Positions 11,584-21,628 are shown, numbered from the stretch's first letter. The stretch is DNA of 64,000 bases from Zasmidium citrigriseum (GCA_002786025.1 NHNW01000088.1:51441-115440); one strand, 5' to 3'. Translations and numbers: made by a program. The notes: generated from the sequence alone by a model not told the origin.

Positions 11584-13089
11584 TCATGCCACTGCCGCTC
11601 GCCGTTCGATAAACGCAACGTTGCCCGGCATAAACTCCCGCAAGCACTCGGGCACCTGCACGGCACCTTGATCATCCTTCCAGTGGTTCTCGAGGATACA
11701 TGCCAGAATCCGTGGGATGGCCATGGCAGTACCATTGACAGTGTGTGGCCAGCCGAGCTTGGCCGCATTGCCAGGCAGTCTGAGCCGTGTGCCCAGTCGT
11801 CGTGACTGGTAGTCGGTGCACATCGAAGCGGAAGTAACCTCGCCATAGCCGTTGTCAATCGACTGGCGAGACGGAAAGAACGCCTCCATGTCTATCTTCC
11901 GAGTCGCACTGGCACCGAGGTCGGAAGAGGGCATCTCGAGGACCTTGGCGTGGAGGTTCAGAGAGGTGAGGATTTCCTTCTGAATGTCAAGCATCTCGGT
12001 GAAGACGTCTTCGGTTTGTGGGAGCTGTTCGTCGTCTCCAAAGCGGTCGCCTTCACCATCGGTGCTAGGCAGTGTCCAGGCAAACATCTCGACTTTTGTG
12101 AACTCATGGACCCGGTAAAGACCTTTGGTATCGACTCCTCGTGCACCAGCTTCAGCACGATAACTCCTTGAAGGGCCGATGACTTTAAGAGGTAGTTCTT
12201 CTGCTTTCAACGTCTTGTTCGCTTGCGATCCAGCGAAAGGTATTTCAGCAGTGCCCGCAAGAACGAGCCCTGGTTTGTCAGAAGATCGATCATCCTCACT
12301 CTGCGCAATCCCATATATCTGCGTCTCTCCGTTCTGATCTCGAGGCATGAAACCACAAGCATTGGCAATGTGCGAGTATACGAGACTCGGTGGCGTCATA
12401 ACCTTCCATCCTCTCTTCATGGCCACAGATAACGCATACTGAATCAAAGCCTGCTCCAACAGCGCACCTTCATTCTTGAGAAAGTACCATCCCCAACCGC
12501 TCGTCGTCGCGCTTGCCTCGAAATCGATGATGTCCAATTCTTTTCCAATGTCTACGTGGCTCTTCGACAGCATGCTCCGCGAGATATCCAGATCCTCATT
12601 GATAACTTCAATCAAATGCGGTTCTTGACCAACAGGCGTATGTAGCGAGCTGAGATTCGGCAGCTCCAATGCCAACCTTTCCATCTCATCATGGATATCC
12701 TTCTCCGTACTCTCAAATGCCGACAGCAGCTCTTTCAACTTTCTGGCTTCTTCCAGTAAAGTCTCTTTTTTCCCCGTACCAGCAGCGGCCTGCTTGCCCA
12801 TCTCTTTCCCGATTGCATTGCTCCGTTGTCTCGCCTGGACAACCTGCTTCTGCTTCTCTACCAAGCTATCGTGGAGTTCCAGTACTCGCCATCCATTCTT
12901 CGATTGCTCTTTGTAATTGCGATCGATGCAGTTCTGCTCGTAGAGGCCTGGATTTTGGCGGATGTGCTTCAGATCGAGAATGGGCTTCGGGGCGAATGAT
13001 GGGCGGGTGTACGTTCTTTTGGATGGTATCCTTCCTATTTTGAGCTTCGAGGCATTGCGACGACAAGCCGCGCAGATGTAGGAGTTCAT
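11584..13089 (-). CDS. DIA4: Seryl-tRNA synthetase, mitochondrial type
   Basis: A single-exon class II synthetase of 501 residues that charges tRNA(Ser) with serine. The ATG at 13089 (MNSYICAACRRNASKL) is the first real start; the frame is open to 13137 but has only a TTG there. The Arg-, Lys- and Ser-rich N-terminus without acidic residues fits a mitochondrial presequence. Next comes a coiled-coil arm rich in Lys/Glu/Gln (about residues 70-150), then the catalytic core. The core has motif 2 (GPSRSYRAEAGARG and VHEFTKVEMFAW) and motif 3 (LPGNAAKLGWPHTVNGTAMAIPR, spread over the last 60 residues). DIA4 is the yeast name for the mitochondrial enzyme. The family is certain; the organelle is inferred from the N-terminus. 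Confidence 0.93.
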   Translation of the reverse strand: MNSYICAACRRNASKLKIGRIPSKRTYTRPSFAPKPILDLKHIRQNPGLYEQNCIDRNYKEQSKNGWRVLELHDSLVEKQKQVVQARQRSNAIGKEMGKQAAAGTGKKETLLEEARKLKELLSAFESTEKDIHDEMERLALELPNLSSLHTPVGQEPHLIEVINEDLDISRSMLSKSHVDIGKELDIIDFEASATTSGWGWYFLKNEGALLEQALIQYALSVAMKRGWKVMTPPSLVYSHIANACGFMPRDQNGETQIYGIAQSEDDRSSDKPGLVLAGTAEIPFAGSQANKTLKAEELPLKVIGPSRSYRAEAGARGVDTKGLYRVHEFTKVEMFAWTLPSTDGEGDRFGDDEQLPQTEDVFTEMLDIQKEILTSLNLHAKVLEMPSSDLGASATRKIDMEAFFPSRQSIDNGYGEVTSASMCTDYQSRRLGTRLRLPGNAAKLGWPHTVNGTAMAIPRILACILENHWKDDQGAVQVPECLREFMPGNVAFIERRAAVA

Positions 13090-13401
13090 CGCTGGCGATG
13101 CATGGGTGAACGTCGAGATGAAGTGAGGTGCTCGCAAAGTTTCGGTTGAGAAAATGCGCTAGCTCGCGCTGTCACGAGACGAGAATCTTCACATGCTTCG
13201 ACATTTGACGCTAGTACAACGGTTGCTCTTTGGCAATACGATAAAATGTTCACTTGTGTGCCGTTCTCATATGACAAGCTATGCACATAGTCGGTATAGA
13301 AAGACTAGCTTCGCTGTGGTTGCTTTGTAGCAAGGCCAAGGTCCTCCCATTTCCTTGTGTGGCTAAAAGTAGACGGGCCTCTTTGGCATAACACCGTGCT
13401 C
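13090..13401. other. Short intergenic, upstream of SerRS and downstream of the coilin-like gene
   Basis: Both flanking genes are on the minus strand. The stretch should contain the SerRS promoter and the coilin-like 3' UTR. Nothing else is seen. Confidence 0.4.
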
Positions 13402-15732
13402 TCATTCACTCGCGGTCGGGGCCATCGCCGCTGCTCGCTGCAGCAACCTGGGCTCATTCAGCGAGCTCCATTCCATGACATTATTATCATCCTCATCTCC
13501 TTCATCATCGCTCAGGCCCTCCATCTCAAACTTGCTATAGACTCGGTTGCCCTCGTCGTCATACTGTTTCGGACGCTTGTCGCGCGTCGCAAACGTGACA
13601 ATCCAACTGCCTTCTTCATTCTTGCTTTCGAGTCTCACTGTACGGTTAAGATGTGTCGGGGTCCATTTGGTAGCAGCAGAACATACCAGCTCCTTGAAAG
13701 TGACAATGTCGCCTTCGCGCGCATCGCCTTCTACGATGGCAGAGAGTGTGTTCAGATCAGTAGGTAACAACGGAAAGCCATCGTCGGGAGTCTTCTCATC
13801 AGTGTCGTCTCCATCATCGCCAAGGAGCGCGCCCTCCTCCCAGTACGAGTCATCCTCTGCATCATCCTCAGGGTCGTCATAGTTGAGGGCATCGCCTTCA
13901 CCGTTGGTGTTGTACTTGTCGTATGACTCCACGTAGTCATGCACCGATCCGTTTGCAGTCTTCCTCGACTTGAACGATTTCGAGTTCCCAGACTTCTTGC
14001 GTTTCTGGTTGAACTGGTACTGAGGATCCCAGCGCTGTTGAAAGGGAAATGGTGGGGCAGAAAGCTCTACGCCTTCGTCACAGCACTCCACAGCAGAAAG
14101 CTGAATCTTGTCCTGCCATGCTTCTGGATCCTCGGCTTCGTCGTGTGCAGGTGGCTCGGCATCTTTTGGCGGAATATTGCGTGAAGACTGAGAAGACAGT
14201 TTCTTTTGCAATGCATCCTTGTCAGCCTGTGTCTTTGGAGTTCGCTGACCCAACGATCCAAAGACCAAGCGATTTACTCCTGCCAAGTTGATTCGTGCTC
14301 GTCGAGATGCAGAAGTGTCTGCAGACTCCGCATTGTCGGGCTGTTCTATCAGTCCGTTCATGCGAGCGGTCGGTGCTGCTGACGATTCTTCCTCGGGTGC
14401 TTCGTCTTGCTCGTCTTGCTCGTCTTGCTCAACGGGCTCTTCTTCAACGTGACCTTTGTTGCGCTTCGTCCGGCGGCCATTGGTGAGTACCGCCTCCTCC
14501 GACACATCCACGCCACCACCAGCGATCGACTCTACGAGCCTCTGACGAGCGGTCTCCAAGCCTTCACCGTCGGTCGTATTCTTCTTCTGCTGGGCCTTGA
14601 GACTCTCTGCAACTCTCGTCACCTCCGGGCCGGTGCTGGCACCGTGGGTCTTCTTCCAGTCTCGCAACAAATTCATATCGGCAGACGAATCTAGCAGACC
14701 GGCCTCCTTAAGGTATTTCAGCTTCCGCTGTTCACGACGTCTGATGTTGCGCAACTTTGTATCTGACAGGCCCTGATGAGGCAGACCAGAACTTGACGCT
14801 TCGAGACCGGGGAGTATTTCAGGTATCTTCGGTGGCGATGTTGCTATCTTTCCGGTGCTGGACGTCGAAGTGGAAGTGCCTTCCTCCTCTGCATTTCCGT
14901 TCAGCAGTGGGGTAGATGGAGCTTTGTTCGGACTCGTCTCGATCCCATTCCAGGAGGATTCGCTTGAAGCACCATCGTCTGACGAATCGCTCTCGGAGGT
15001 GTCGCTGCTGTCCTCTGAGCTTTCGCTCTCGCTGTCGTCATCTGAGGAGTCATCGTTTTCTGAACCTTCTCCTGACTCCTGCTGGTCTTCACCTAGCTCT
15101 TCGGCCTCATCATCGATAAGACGCTGTCTTCTGGTTCTCCGCGGGATGGTGGGAGCCTCATCCTCCTCACTCTCCTCACTCTCGTCGCTGTCGTCTTTCT
15201 CCCTGTCCGCCCCGTCCTCAGCCTCTTCCTCGCTCGACTGAAAGTCCGTATCCTCTTCCTCGTCCCATTCACCATAATCCTCATCGGTTCCAGCGGTGAT
15301 TGGGAGAGGTGCATCATCCTCCACTTCAAGTCTCTGTCTCTTTCTCGGTGGTATGAATATATCCGGACGTCGGGCCCTCTTCAAAAGAGGCTTGCCAAAC
15401 GGTATGCCATCAAGCAGATGTCGTCCGTCGCTCGTAATCTGGTCTCTGCCTGTGATCGTCCTCGCCCGCACGTCCACATATTGCAGCGGCTTGATGATCA
15501 CCTCATCCTCATTCTGAAAGCTCTGGCCCACCTCGCTGTAGTGAAACGCCTCGTACCCGCCCACCGTCACCGCATAGTCCTCCAAGCCCCATGACTCACC
15601 TTCGAGAGGAACGCGTTCGTCTACGCGTTGTAGGAACTGGGCGACAGTCTGTTTGAGCTCGGTGGGCTCAATTGTCCAGAGGACAGACACCGCAGGCAGT
15701 TCGTTGCGCTCGATGCGCAGGCGGAGACGCAT
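13402..15732 (-). CDS. Coilin-like nuclear protein
   Basis: A single frame of 776 residues from the ATG at 15732; the frame stays open to 15840 but only with a TTG. The N-terminal 80 residues begin MRLRLRIERNELPAVSVLW and fit the ubiquitin-like self-association domain of coilin (MRLRLRF in relatives). The long middle is acidic and Ser/Asp/Glu-rich with basic patches (PRKRQR, RRTRRQR, KRKKSGNSKSFKSRK), as expected for a disordered nuclear protein. The end carries a conserved block, REGDIVTFKELVCSAATKW through GSWIVTFATRDKRPKQYDDEGNRVYS (discontinuous), that matches the coilin C-terminal atypical Tudor domain. Coilin organises Cajal bodies and snRNP maturation. Fungal homologues are little studied, so the name rests on architecture. 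Confidence 0.7.
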   Translation of the reverse strand: MRLRLRIERNELPAVSVLWTIEPTELKQTVAQFLQRVDERVPLEGESWGLEDYAVTVGGYEAFHYSEVGQSFQNEDEVIIKPLQYVDVRARTITGRDQITSDGRHLLDGIPFGKPLLKRARRPDIFIPPRKRQRLEVEDDAPLPITAGTDEDYGEWDEEEDTDFQSSEEEAEDGADREKDDSDESEESEEDEAPTIPRRTRRQRLIDDEAEELGEDQQESGEGSENDDSSDDDSESESSEDSSDTSESDSSDDGASSESSWNGIETSPNKAPSTPLLNGNAEEEGTSTSTSSTGKIATSPPKIPEILPGLEASSSGLPHQGLSDTKLRNIRRREQRKLKYLKEAGLLDSSADMNLLRDWKKTHGASTGPEVTRVAESLKAQQKKNTTDGEGLETARQRLVESIAGGGVDVSEEAVLTNGRRTKRNKGHVEEEPVEQDEQDEQDEAPEEESSAAPTARMNGLIEQPDNAESADTSASRRARINLAGVNRLVFGSLGQRTPKTQADKDALQKKLSSQSSRNIPPKDAEPPAHDEAEDPEAWQDKIQLSAVECCDEGVELSAPPFPFQQRWDPQYQFNQKRKKSGNSKSFKSRKTANGSVHDYVESYDKYNTNGEGDALNYDDPEDDAEDDSYWEEGALLGDDGDDTDEKTPDDGFPLLPTDLNTLSAIVEGDAREGDIVTFKELVCSAATKWTPTHLNRTVRLESKNEEGSWIVTFATRDKRPKQYDDEGNRVYSKFEMEGLSDDEGDEDDNNVMEWSSLNEPRLLQRAAAMAPTASE

Positions 15733-16234
15733 CTTGTCAGGCGGAGACAGTGTCAACGGCGCATGGTCGAGGAAATAGTGGATGTGCTCCAGTGGTGGAG
15801 AAAGGCAGAAGAGGTCAGTGAATTCGCAAACAGCTCTCAAAGTCTAAATCATAGAGCCGTAATCCCTGCGAGGGAGCAGCCGGCGCTAGCGAAGTCTATC
15901 GCTCACTACATCTGCATGTGAGGAAGGCAGATCGACTTCATCCATCAGTCCATCCATCGATTCATTCATTCAGGACTGAACATACACGCTCGCTGAATTT
16001 CCTGCCAATGACGATAGAGATGGCGGCCAGTCCAGACGCTCCGGCCTTGGAAGTCGAAGTTAGCGGTCGAACAGGACGCATCCATGTGAAGACTCGAGGT
16101 TCTGCCAGCACCTAACTTTGTCCATCGTCACCTGAGATTTTCGGTCCTCGTATTCAAAAGAATCTCGCTGCTCTCGCTCATCATGATGGCCCGTCTCATT
16201 CCCTTCACTGCTCGTCGACGGTACCAACCACCGG
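15733..16234. other. Divergent intergenic region between the coilin-like and NTF2-like genes
   Basis: This 0.5 kb lies between two divergent starts and should contain both promoters. Short CCATCCAT and ATTCATTC repeats lie at about 15940-15970. A 36-codon frame around 16007 is not supported. Confidence 0.4.
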
Positions 16235-17310
16235 ATGTCGGACATCTACAGCGAGCGAGAGGCAACCTCTGAAGGTTCCCCGTGCGAACTGCCAAGGAAG
16301 GGACGCGGCCGAAAGTGGGCCGTAGTCGCCCAGCTGGAACACATTCATGCGTTGACTGTTGATGCCATCAACGCGCGCGATTTCGACCGATGGGGCAAAG
16401 CATGGCGGCACTATGCCGACGAAATCGAGATCCAGGTCGACGTGGAAGGCTTTGAGAACACCTCTCGATCCATACCCTTGACGGTACACCTGGAGAAGCA
16501 GAAACATACTATGATGACTATGTTACCGGATATGAAATTGATCTGCAGAAGGTATATCGAACACCGCGCCTTCCACCATGGACTCCTCGCTCTCCTTTGA
16601 AGGTTCTAACATCCGTCACTAGTAGGATGGCACACGTCAACTTGAAGGTCGGGTTAGCGACCGTGACCGCTTTTGTGCAATTCGTCAACTACAAGTCTGG
16701 CTTAACGACCATGGCTGCTGGCAAACTGGAGTTTCGACTTATTGGAGAGAAGTGGCTAGTCACGGGATTGTATAGCCTGCCTGGCGTGGATTTACTATGC
16801 TTAGACGGGATGGATGTGAGCGACGATCAGGATCAATACGTGCCAATGCAGCTTGAGAATGATTGGCAGACTGATCCGCCCAGCGCTGGGTCGTCGGGTT
16901 TGGACGAGGTTGATGCAAGTGACGCGATGGATGAGAGTGAACAGCAAAGTCACTACACGCCAGTGCAATATCAGAACGACTGGCAAGCCACACCGTCTAG
17001 CGTGGTTTCATCATGTTCGGGAGGGATGGAAACTGATCAACAGACTCACTACATGCCAACGCAATACCAGAACGACTGGCAAGCTGCACAGCCAAGCGTG
17101 GACTTGTTGTTTATGGAGGGAATGGAATGCTCTGAACAGAGCAACTACGTGCCAATGCCATACCAGAACGACTGGCAAGCTAAACCGCCTGGCGTGGACA
17201 TGTTGTCTTGGGACGGAATGGGTGGAAGCGGCGGACAGGATCTCTACACGCCAAGGCAATACCATCAGGCCGATCCTTGCAAATTCGAAGGCTTGAACTG
17301 CCTCCTTTGA
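16235..17310 (+). CDS. NTF2-like protein 1 of tandem array, with C-terminal YQNDWQ repeats
   Basis: Two exons, 16235-16551 and 16623-17310, joined by a 71 bp phase-2 intron, give 334 residues. Residues about 20-170 have the NTF2/SnoaL-like pattern: a first helix (LEHIHALTVDAINARDF), a WRHYADEIEI strand, and a final sheet with EFRLIGEKWLVTGLY. No catalytic residues can be assigned. Residues about 165-320 are an internal array of about 32-39 residues per unit, with Y-x-P-x-x-Y-Q-N-D-W-Q-A near residues 178, 217, 249 and 281 and a partial copy near 314. The linker P-x-V-D-L-L-x-x-x-G-M recurs between units and also forms the end of the NTF2-like domain, so the array looks like local duplication of that end. 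Two paralogues follow on the same strand. Function unknown. Confidence 0.72.
16770..17260 (+). repeat. Coding tandem repeat, about 96-117 bp unit, 4.5 copies
   Basis: Within the second exon of the first NTF2-like gene, units start near 16837, 16954, 17050, 17146 and 17245 (partial). The core encodes TAYCAGAACGACTGGCAAGC in three near-identical copies and a more diverged first one. The spacing of 117, 96, 96 and 99 bp keeps the frame. Confidence 0.8.
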
Positions 17311-17446
17311 GCCCATCTCATCCCTTCCAGCAACATCCCCTGAATCCTCAACTCCAACACAAAATTATTCCTCTCTCAATGCCTTCATCCTACAATCGAA
17401 TCCACCAAAATCCCACCGACCATCCGAATGCGAAACGGAGTCCGAA

Positions 17447-18041
17447 ATGACCGTCTCGGGCAATCATGTGCTTATGGGGCCCCAACCTCCACATCCCAGA
17501 CCAAGCCGAAAGTTCCAGAGCACCCTGGCCATCGAAGCACACCTCGAACGCGTGCACGAAATGTGTATCGACGCCATCAACAGCCGGGACTTCGACCCTG
17601 CGAACGAAGTCTGGCGACACCACGCTGACGAGATCAAAGTCCGCATCGAGGTCCCGCCTTTCCTGGTTGAGAGGAAAAAGTGCTCGTTAGCGGATCATAT
17701 CAAAGGTCTTGAGGACTACGTAAGCCAACTTCCAGAGCTGCGCGTAGAATGTATTAGGTGAGCCTGTCTATTGCCCATGAATCGAGGGTGGATATGGGTC
17801 GGAGAGGGTTCCGGAAGGAATGGTTTCTAATAAGTCTAGCCAGTCGACTACTGTCGAGGAGGCGGCCGGCAGAGGCAAGATCACCCACCTTTGCAAATTC
17901 ACCGGGAACAGAACAGGGATCGTGTCAATTTCGGCTGGGACCACCAAGTACCGTTTGATCGATGACAGGTGGCTGATCACTGCGGTTTACATTCTCCAAG
18001 GAATCAACCAGTTTTGTGTGGATGGCGTCTTTGATTTCTAG
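17447..18041 (+). CDS. NTF2-like protein 2 of tandem array
   Basis: Two exons, 17447-17757 and 17840-18041, with an 82 bp phase-2 GT-AG intron, give 170 residues. It shares with its neighbours the LERVHEMCIDAINSRDF helix, WRHHADEIKVRIEV, a L-P-E-L-R-V-E-C end of exon 1 and a closing YRLIDDRWLITAVYILQG strand pair. The acceptor is placed at TCTAG/CCAG because only that keeps the frame and matches the paralogue. It ends shortly after the strand pair (VDGVFDF) and has no repeat array, so it may represent the unexpanded form. It starts 136 bp after the first paralogue ends. Function unknown; the fold assignment is inference. Confidence 0.68.
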
Positions 18042-18353
18042 TGTTCACAGGAGTGCAGGCAATGGTATGCAGGTCATATCCCGGAGCGGTTCTATAAGCT
18101 GGCATCTAGCAGGCTTCATGACTCTCGTGCGGAGACGGCCCCTGAATCATGTTTAATGACTGGTGCGTACTTTCATAGGCTTCAGCAGTGTTACGGTAGA
18201 GCACTTCATCTTCAATTGTCTTCCAAGAAAGACAGAGCAAGAGCAATCATGGGTCATGGATGATGCCCATATTGATCTTCGTCGCCGATCGTGATAAAGC
18301 CTCATGGCCTCACATCTTTCGAGCGAAAACTATTGATTCAACCACCACTTCAC
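18042..18353. other. Intergenic between NTF2-like genes 2 and 3
   Basis: About 310 bp with no supported gene. The frame upstream of 18354 stays open but reaches only a GTG at 18291. The stretch probably holds the promoter of the third paralogue. Confidence 0.35.
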
Positions 18354-18926
18354 ATGTCAAGTCTCGAATTCTCCCGGCTCACAGCAGCATCAGACGACGA
18401 AGCAGCCGCGAAAGCGAAACCTCGCAAAGTCCACAAAAAGACAAAAGCGCTGGTTGCGCATCTCGAAGGAATCCACGTCTCCTCCATCCAAGCCGTGAAT
18501 GAGCGGAACCTCAATATTGACAGTCCCGAATGGCGACACTACCAATTACTCGGGACTGTCGACTTCGACACACCCGGCCTCGAGCATAAATTTGCAGAGC
18601 TGGGACTCGCGAACGAGACGCAGACCACACTTCCCAAACACCTCGAGTTTCTAGAGCAAGTGATCAAGCTTTATCCAGACTTGCAGCTGAAGTGCGAGAA
18701 GTGAGTCGCGCGGTCAAGAAAAGGTCGGGAATTCCTTTTGCTGACTCAGAGTAGTATGAGTACCAAAGTTCAGCCGGAAGAGGGCAGGGCAAAGTTGTTC
18801 TCTATCATTCGACTGAGGATGGCTGCCGGGTTGGAGAGGCTGACTGTGAGCACGTTGATCTTTCGATTGATTGATGGTCGATGGATGGTGACGAAGTTGT
18901 GGAGTATGTCTGGAATAGAGTTCTAA
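18354..18926 (+). CDS. NTF2-like protein 3 of tandem array
   Basis: Two exons, 18354-18700 and 18752-18926, with a 51 bp phase-2 intron, give 173 residues. The N-terminal 30 residues are Lys/Ala-rich (AKAKPRKVHKKTKA). The body repeats the family pattern: LEGIHVSSIQAVNERNL, EWRHYQLLGTVDF, a L-Y-P-D-L-Q-L-K-C end of exon 1, and LIFRLIDGRWMVTKLWSM near the C-terminus. It is the most diverged of the three and ends directly after the last strand (SGIEF). The acceptor CAGAG/T is chosen by frame. The conserved intron position and phase support descent of all three from one gene. Function unknown. Confidence 0.65.
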
Positions 18927-19274
18927 TGATGTGGCCGCGAGTGATTTACTCGATGCCTTTCCCGATTGTATCGACGTTCTGCTCCCTTTGGCGACTACAA
19001 CAAGCATATCGCCGAATCTCCACTGTCAGCTTTTCTCTCCATTCGAGCTGCTTCCACGCAAGTCTCATTTGATAGACTGGTGCGAAGCGCAGCGAGCTGC
19101 CTCATCGCGAGACAGTGCCTGACGGCAAGTCCTGTGTGTGCTGATCGATGTCGTGCCCTCGTGTAATGTGGTCTTGTGACAGCGCTCGCCCTCGCGCCAG
19201 TTGGATGTCCCTCGATTCTGAAAGACTAGCGGAGCTGGAGTCTTGTTTATTAAGGTCCAAATGGAATTCGCCCT
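18927..19274. other. Convergent intergenic region
   Basis: About 350 bp between the third NTF2-like gene (plus) and RPA43 (minus). It should contain two 3' UTRs; nothing else is seen. Confidence 0.35.
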
Positions 19275-19928
19275 TCATCCGTCTTTCATGCTTCCCATGA
19301 TGGTAATCCCATCTTGTCCGCTCGCTTCAAAGTCCTCCACTTTGAAAGATATCCGTCCCTGAACATGCTTTCCAGCTCCATCGATCCAGCTCTCTCCATC
19401 CCACTTCCAATCAGCCGGCAGCTTCTCCCGATCAATCGCGGCATTGAAGTAGTTGTAGCACATTAGTCCCAGCACACTCTCACTCTGCAGATTGACATCG
19501 CCTGTCAATTCGCATCCTCGGACCGGCCGAAAAATTGTGAACTCGCACGTCAGCCAAACGTACGATACAGCATACTCGTCTATGCTTTGCGCCATGATTG
19601 TCTTCGCCTCTTCGCTCGAGTGGGCTTTGATCGCATCGTCGGGACTTTCGGACAGTCGTGGATTGCTGTAGGCTAGGAGGATACCCCGCAGTGGTGGGTA
19701 GTATGAGAGGAGGTGTGGCGAGATGTGTTCGGCGCAGAGGCCTTCGAGGGGAAAGTTATAGGCGCATGGCGAGAGCGTGAGATACAGCGATCTGGTGAGC
19801 TGGAGGAAGGGCGAAGAGGGAGTGGTCTTGCTGGTTTTTGCGGCCTTGGAGGATTTGTCACGTTTCTGAATGCGCAGTTAGAGAGGCGTATTCGCCAAGT
19901 GACTTAGATCATGCCTCACCTTGCCCAT
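19275..19928 (-). CDS. RPA43: RNA polymerase I subunit RPA43
   Basis: Two exons on the minus strand: a 9-nt first exon, 19928-19920 (ATG GGC AAG), then a 54 bp intron (19919-19866) and an exon 19865-19275, giving 199 residues. After a Lys/Ser-rich start (KRDKSSKAAKTSK) comes the Rpb7-like N-terminal domain, LTRSLYLTLSPCAYNFPLEG followed by YYPPLRGILLAYSNPRLSE. The C-terminal OB-like part has SIDEYAVSYVWLTCEFTIFRP and ends in NYFNAAIDREKLPADWKW. These blocks are typical of RPA43, which with RPA14 or an equivalent forms the Pol I stalk that binds Rrn3 at rDNA promoters. The length fits the compact fission-yeast type rather than the longer budding-yeast form. The tiny first exon would be missed by simple ORF calling. 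Confidence 0.88.
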
Positions 19929-20484
19929 TATGCTGGCGACGTTGAAACTGTCGTAGATCAATGCGCTTGGGATCTAAAGACCGAACCCGTGAAGATGGAA
20001 TTTCTTGAACGACTCAATGACAAATTTCATCTCCCGAGCGCGACTTTTGACATGCAAGCCTGAGGCATCAACGGCGCTAGAAAGATGCCAGACAGCACAA
20101 CATCGACTTTACAAAGAAACACTTCCACGACCTATACGCTGACTGGACTTGCGAATCTTCGATCTGGACGACCCTTGGGACCTTCACATGGGATCACACA
20201 TCCTCGAGACGCCGCCCGTGCTACTCTAGCAAGGATTCACGATATTCCAATCGACGACAGTAGGACGCCAACAGAGCACCGGAAATTCAGGAACTGGAGA
20301 GTGATATCTCGAAACACCTAGTATATCAAGAATCAAAGTTTCGAGGCTGCTCGTTGAGAATCTTTCAATTTGGCGGCCGCATCCAACATTCACTCACCAA
20401 CCAGTGGCGTTGCGGATCCTTGCATATCTCGAGGACCAGGACATGTGGCGACAATAACCTCTCACAACCCACCTTTGATCAACC
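19929..20484. other. Divergent promoter region between RPA43 and the J-domain gene
   Basis: About 555 bp between two divergent starts. Small frames (for example plus 20085-20321) have no features of a real gene. Probably two promoters. Confidence 0.4.
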
Positions 20485-21628
20485 ATGTCAACAAACGGCC
20501 TCCTCTCCCTAGCAGGCTGGTACTTCCTCCCAGGCGTAAGTCCCTCTCCCCTCCTCAATCTCCCAATCTAACACCCCCTCCCAGCTCGTAACCGGCTACG
20601 TCCAAACAGCCCTCTACGCAATCTTCATCCGCGCCGGCGACCCAAAACCCGCCCCGGGCAGCGCGCGCTTCATCCAACACCGACGCCAAATCCAAATCGC
20701 CGTAATAGTCCTCTACCTCCTCTACACAATCTACGAAGCCGACTACCAGCTCCTCAAAGAAGGCGACTTCTACACCCTGCTCTCCGTCCCGCACAACGTC
20801 GAGGAGCGAACCCTCCAATCCCGCTTCCGCCGCTTGACAGTCCAGTACCACCCGGACAAAGCCTCCCACGCCCAGAAACCCGCTGTTGAGCAGATTTATA
20901 TCCAGCTCAAAGTCGCCCGGGACACGCTTGTGGATCCTGCGAAACGGTTTGCGTATGATCGGTTTGGTCCTGATGTTCTCTCTTGGCAGAGCAGTAAGAC
21001 GATTAGGGATTTCGTCTTTGCGGGTCTGCAGCAGATGAGCGTCTACTATATCGGTAGCGCCACGGCTCTGGTCCTGCTCTCTGTGCTGGGCTATCTCAAA
21101 CAGGGGACGTACTGGAGATACTTCGCCATCGCCACACTCTTCATCATCGAACTCTACACCATCACGCGCCCGGAATTTCCATTCGTGCTCACGAATGTCC
21201 TCAACCCTTTGCTCGTGGGCACAGGATTTCGGAATCCTTATCTACCGTATCAGATGATCACGCTCCTTCGGAAGCTCACAGTCACCTTCTTCATCGCCAT
21301 GTCGCAGCTCGGACCTCTGCTGCAAGATCCCCAGCAAGCGGCCCAAGCGGCCGCTACGGATGGAAATGGAGGCGTGAATCCGAAATTGCTGGATCGACTG
21401 GATGGATTGACGAATGCCGCCGATACCGAAGTCACGAGGTTGATGGGTCTGGAACTGATGCCTTTCGCCGTGGATTCTACTGCGGCGAGGGACTTACGGA
21501 CGACGATCAAGGAGTGGCTGATACAGAATACTGTGCGGAACGATCCTGAAGTGAAGAGTGCTATTGGGAGAGTTCTCGAGAGACGGAGACGGGAGGGAGA
21601 TGGCAGGATACAGGAGAATAGATCTTAG
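20485..21628 (+). CDS. Membrane-associated J-domain (DnaJ) chaperone
   Basis: Two exons, 20485-20535 and 20585-21628, with a 49 bp intron, give 364 residues. The N-terminus (STNGLLSLAGWYFLPG joined to LVTGYVQTALYAIF) forms a first membrane segment, followed by a second (IQIAVIVLYLLYTIYEAD). Then comes a J domain at about residues 95-165 with the diagnostic HPD (VQYHPDKASH) and DPAKRFAYDRFG. After it lie two or three more hydrophobic helices (YYIGSATALVLLSVLGYL, YFAIATLFIIELYTI) and a polar C-terminus. J domains stimulate Hsp70 ATPase, so this protein should recruit an Hsp70 to a membrane, probably the ER. The organelle is inferred. Confidence 0.85.

Noticed and set aside
13090..13137. Longer N-terminus for the seryl-tRNA synthetase
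   Set aside because: The frame is open but the first codon is TTG; the ATG at 13089 directly precedes the mitochondrial-type presequence.
14855..15241. Ser-rich plus-strand frame
   Set aside because: It is the antisense shadow of the acidic Asp/Glu/Ser tract of the coilin-like gene.
15733..15840. 36-residue N-terminal extension of the coilin-like protein
   Set aside because: It would start at TTG, and the conserved ubiquitin-like block begins exactly at the ATG at 15732.
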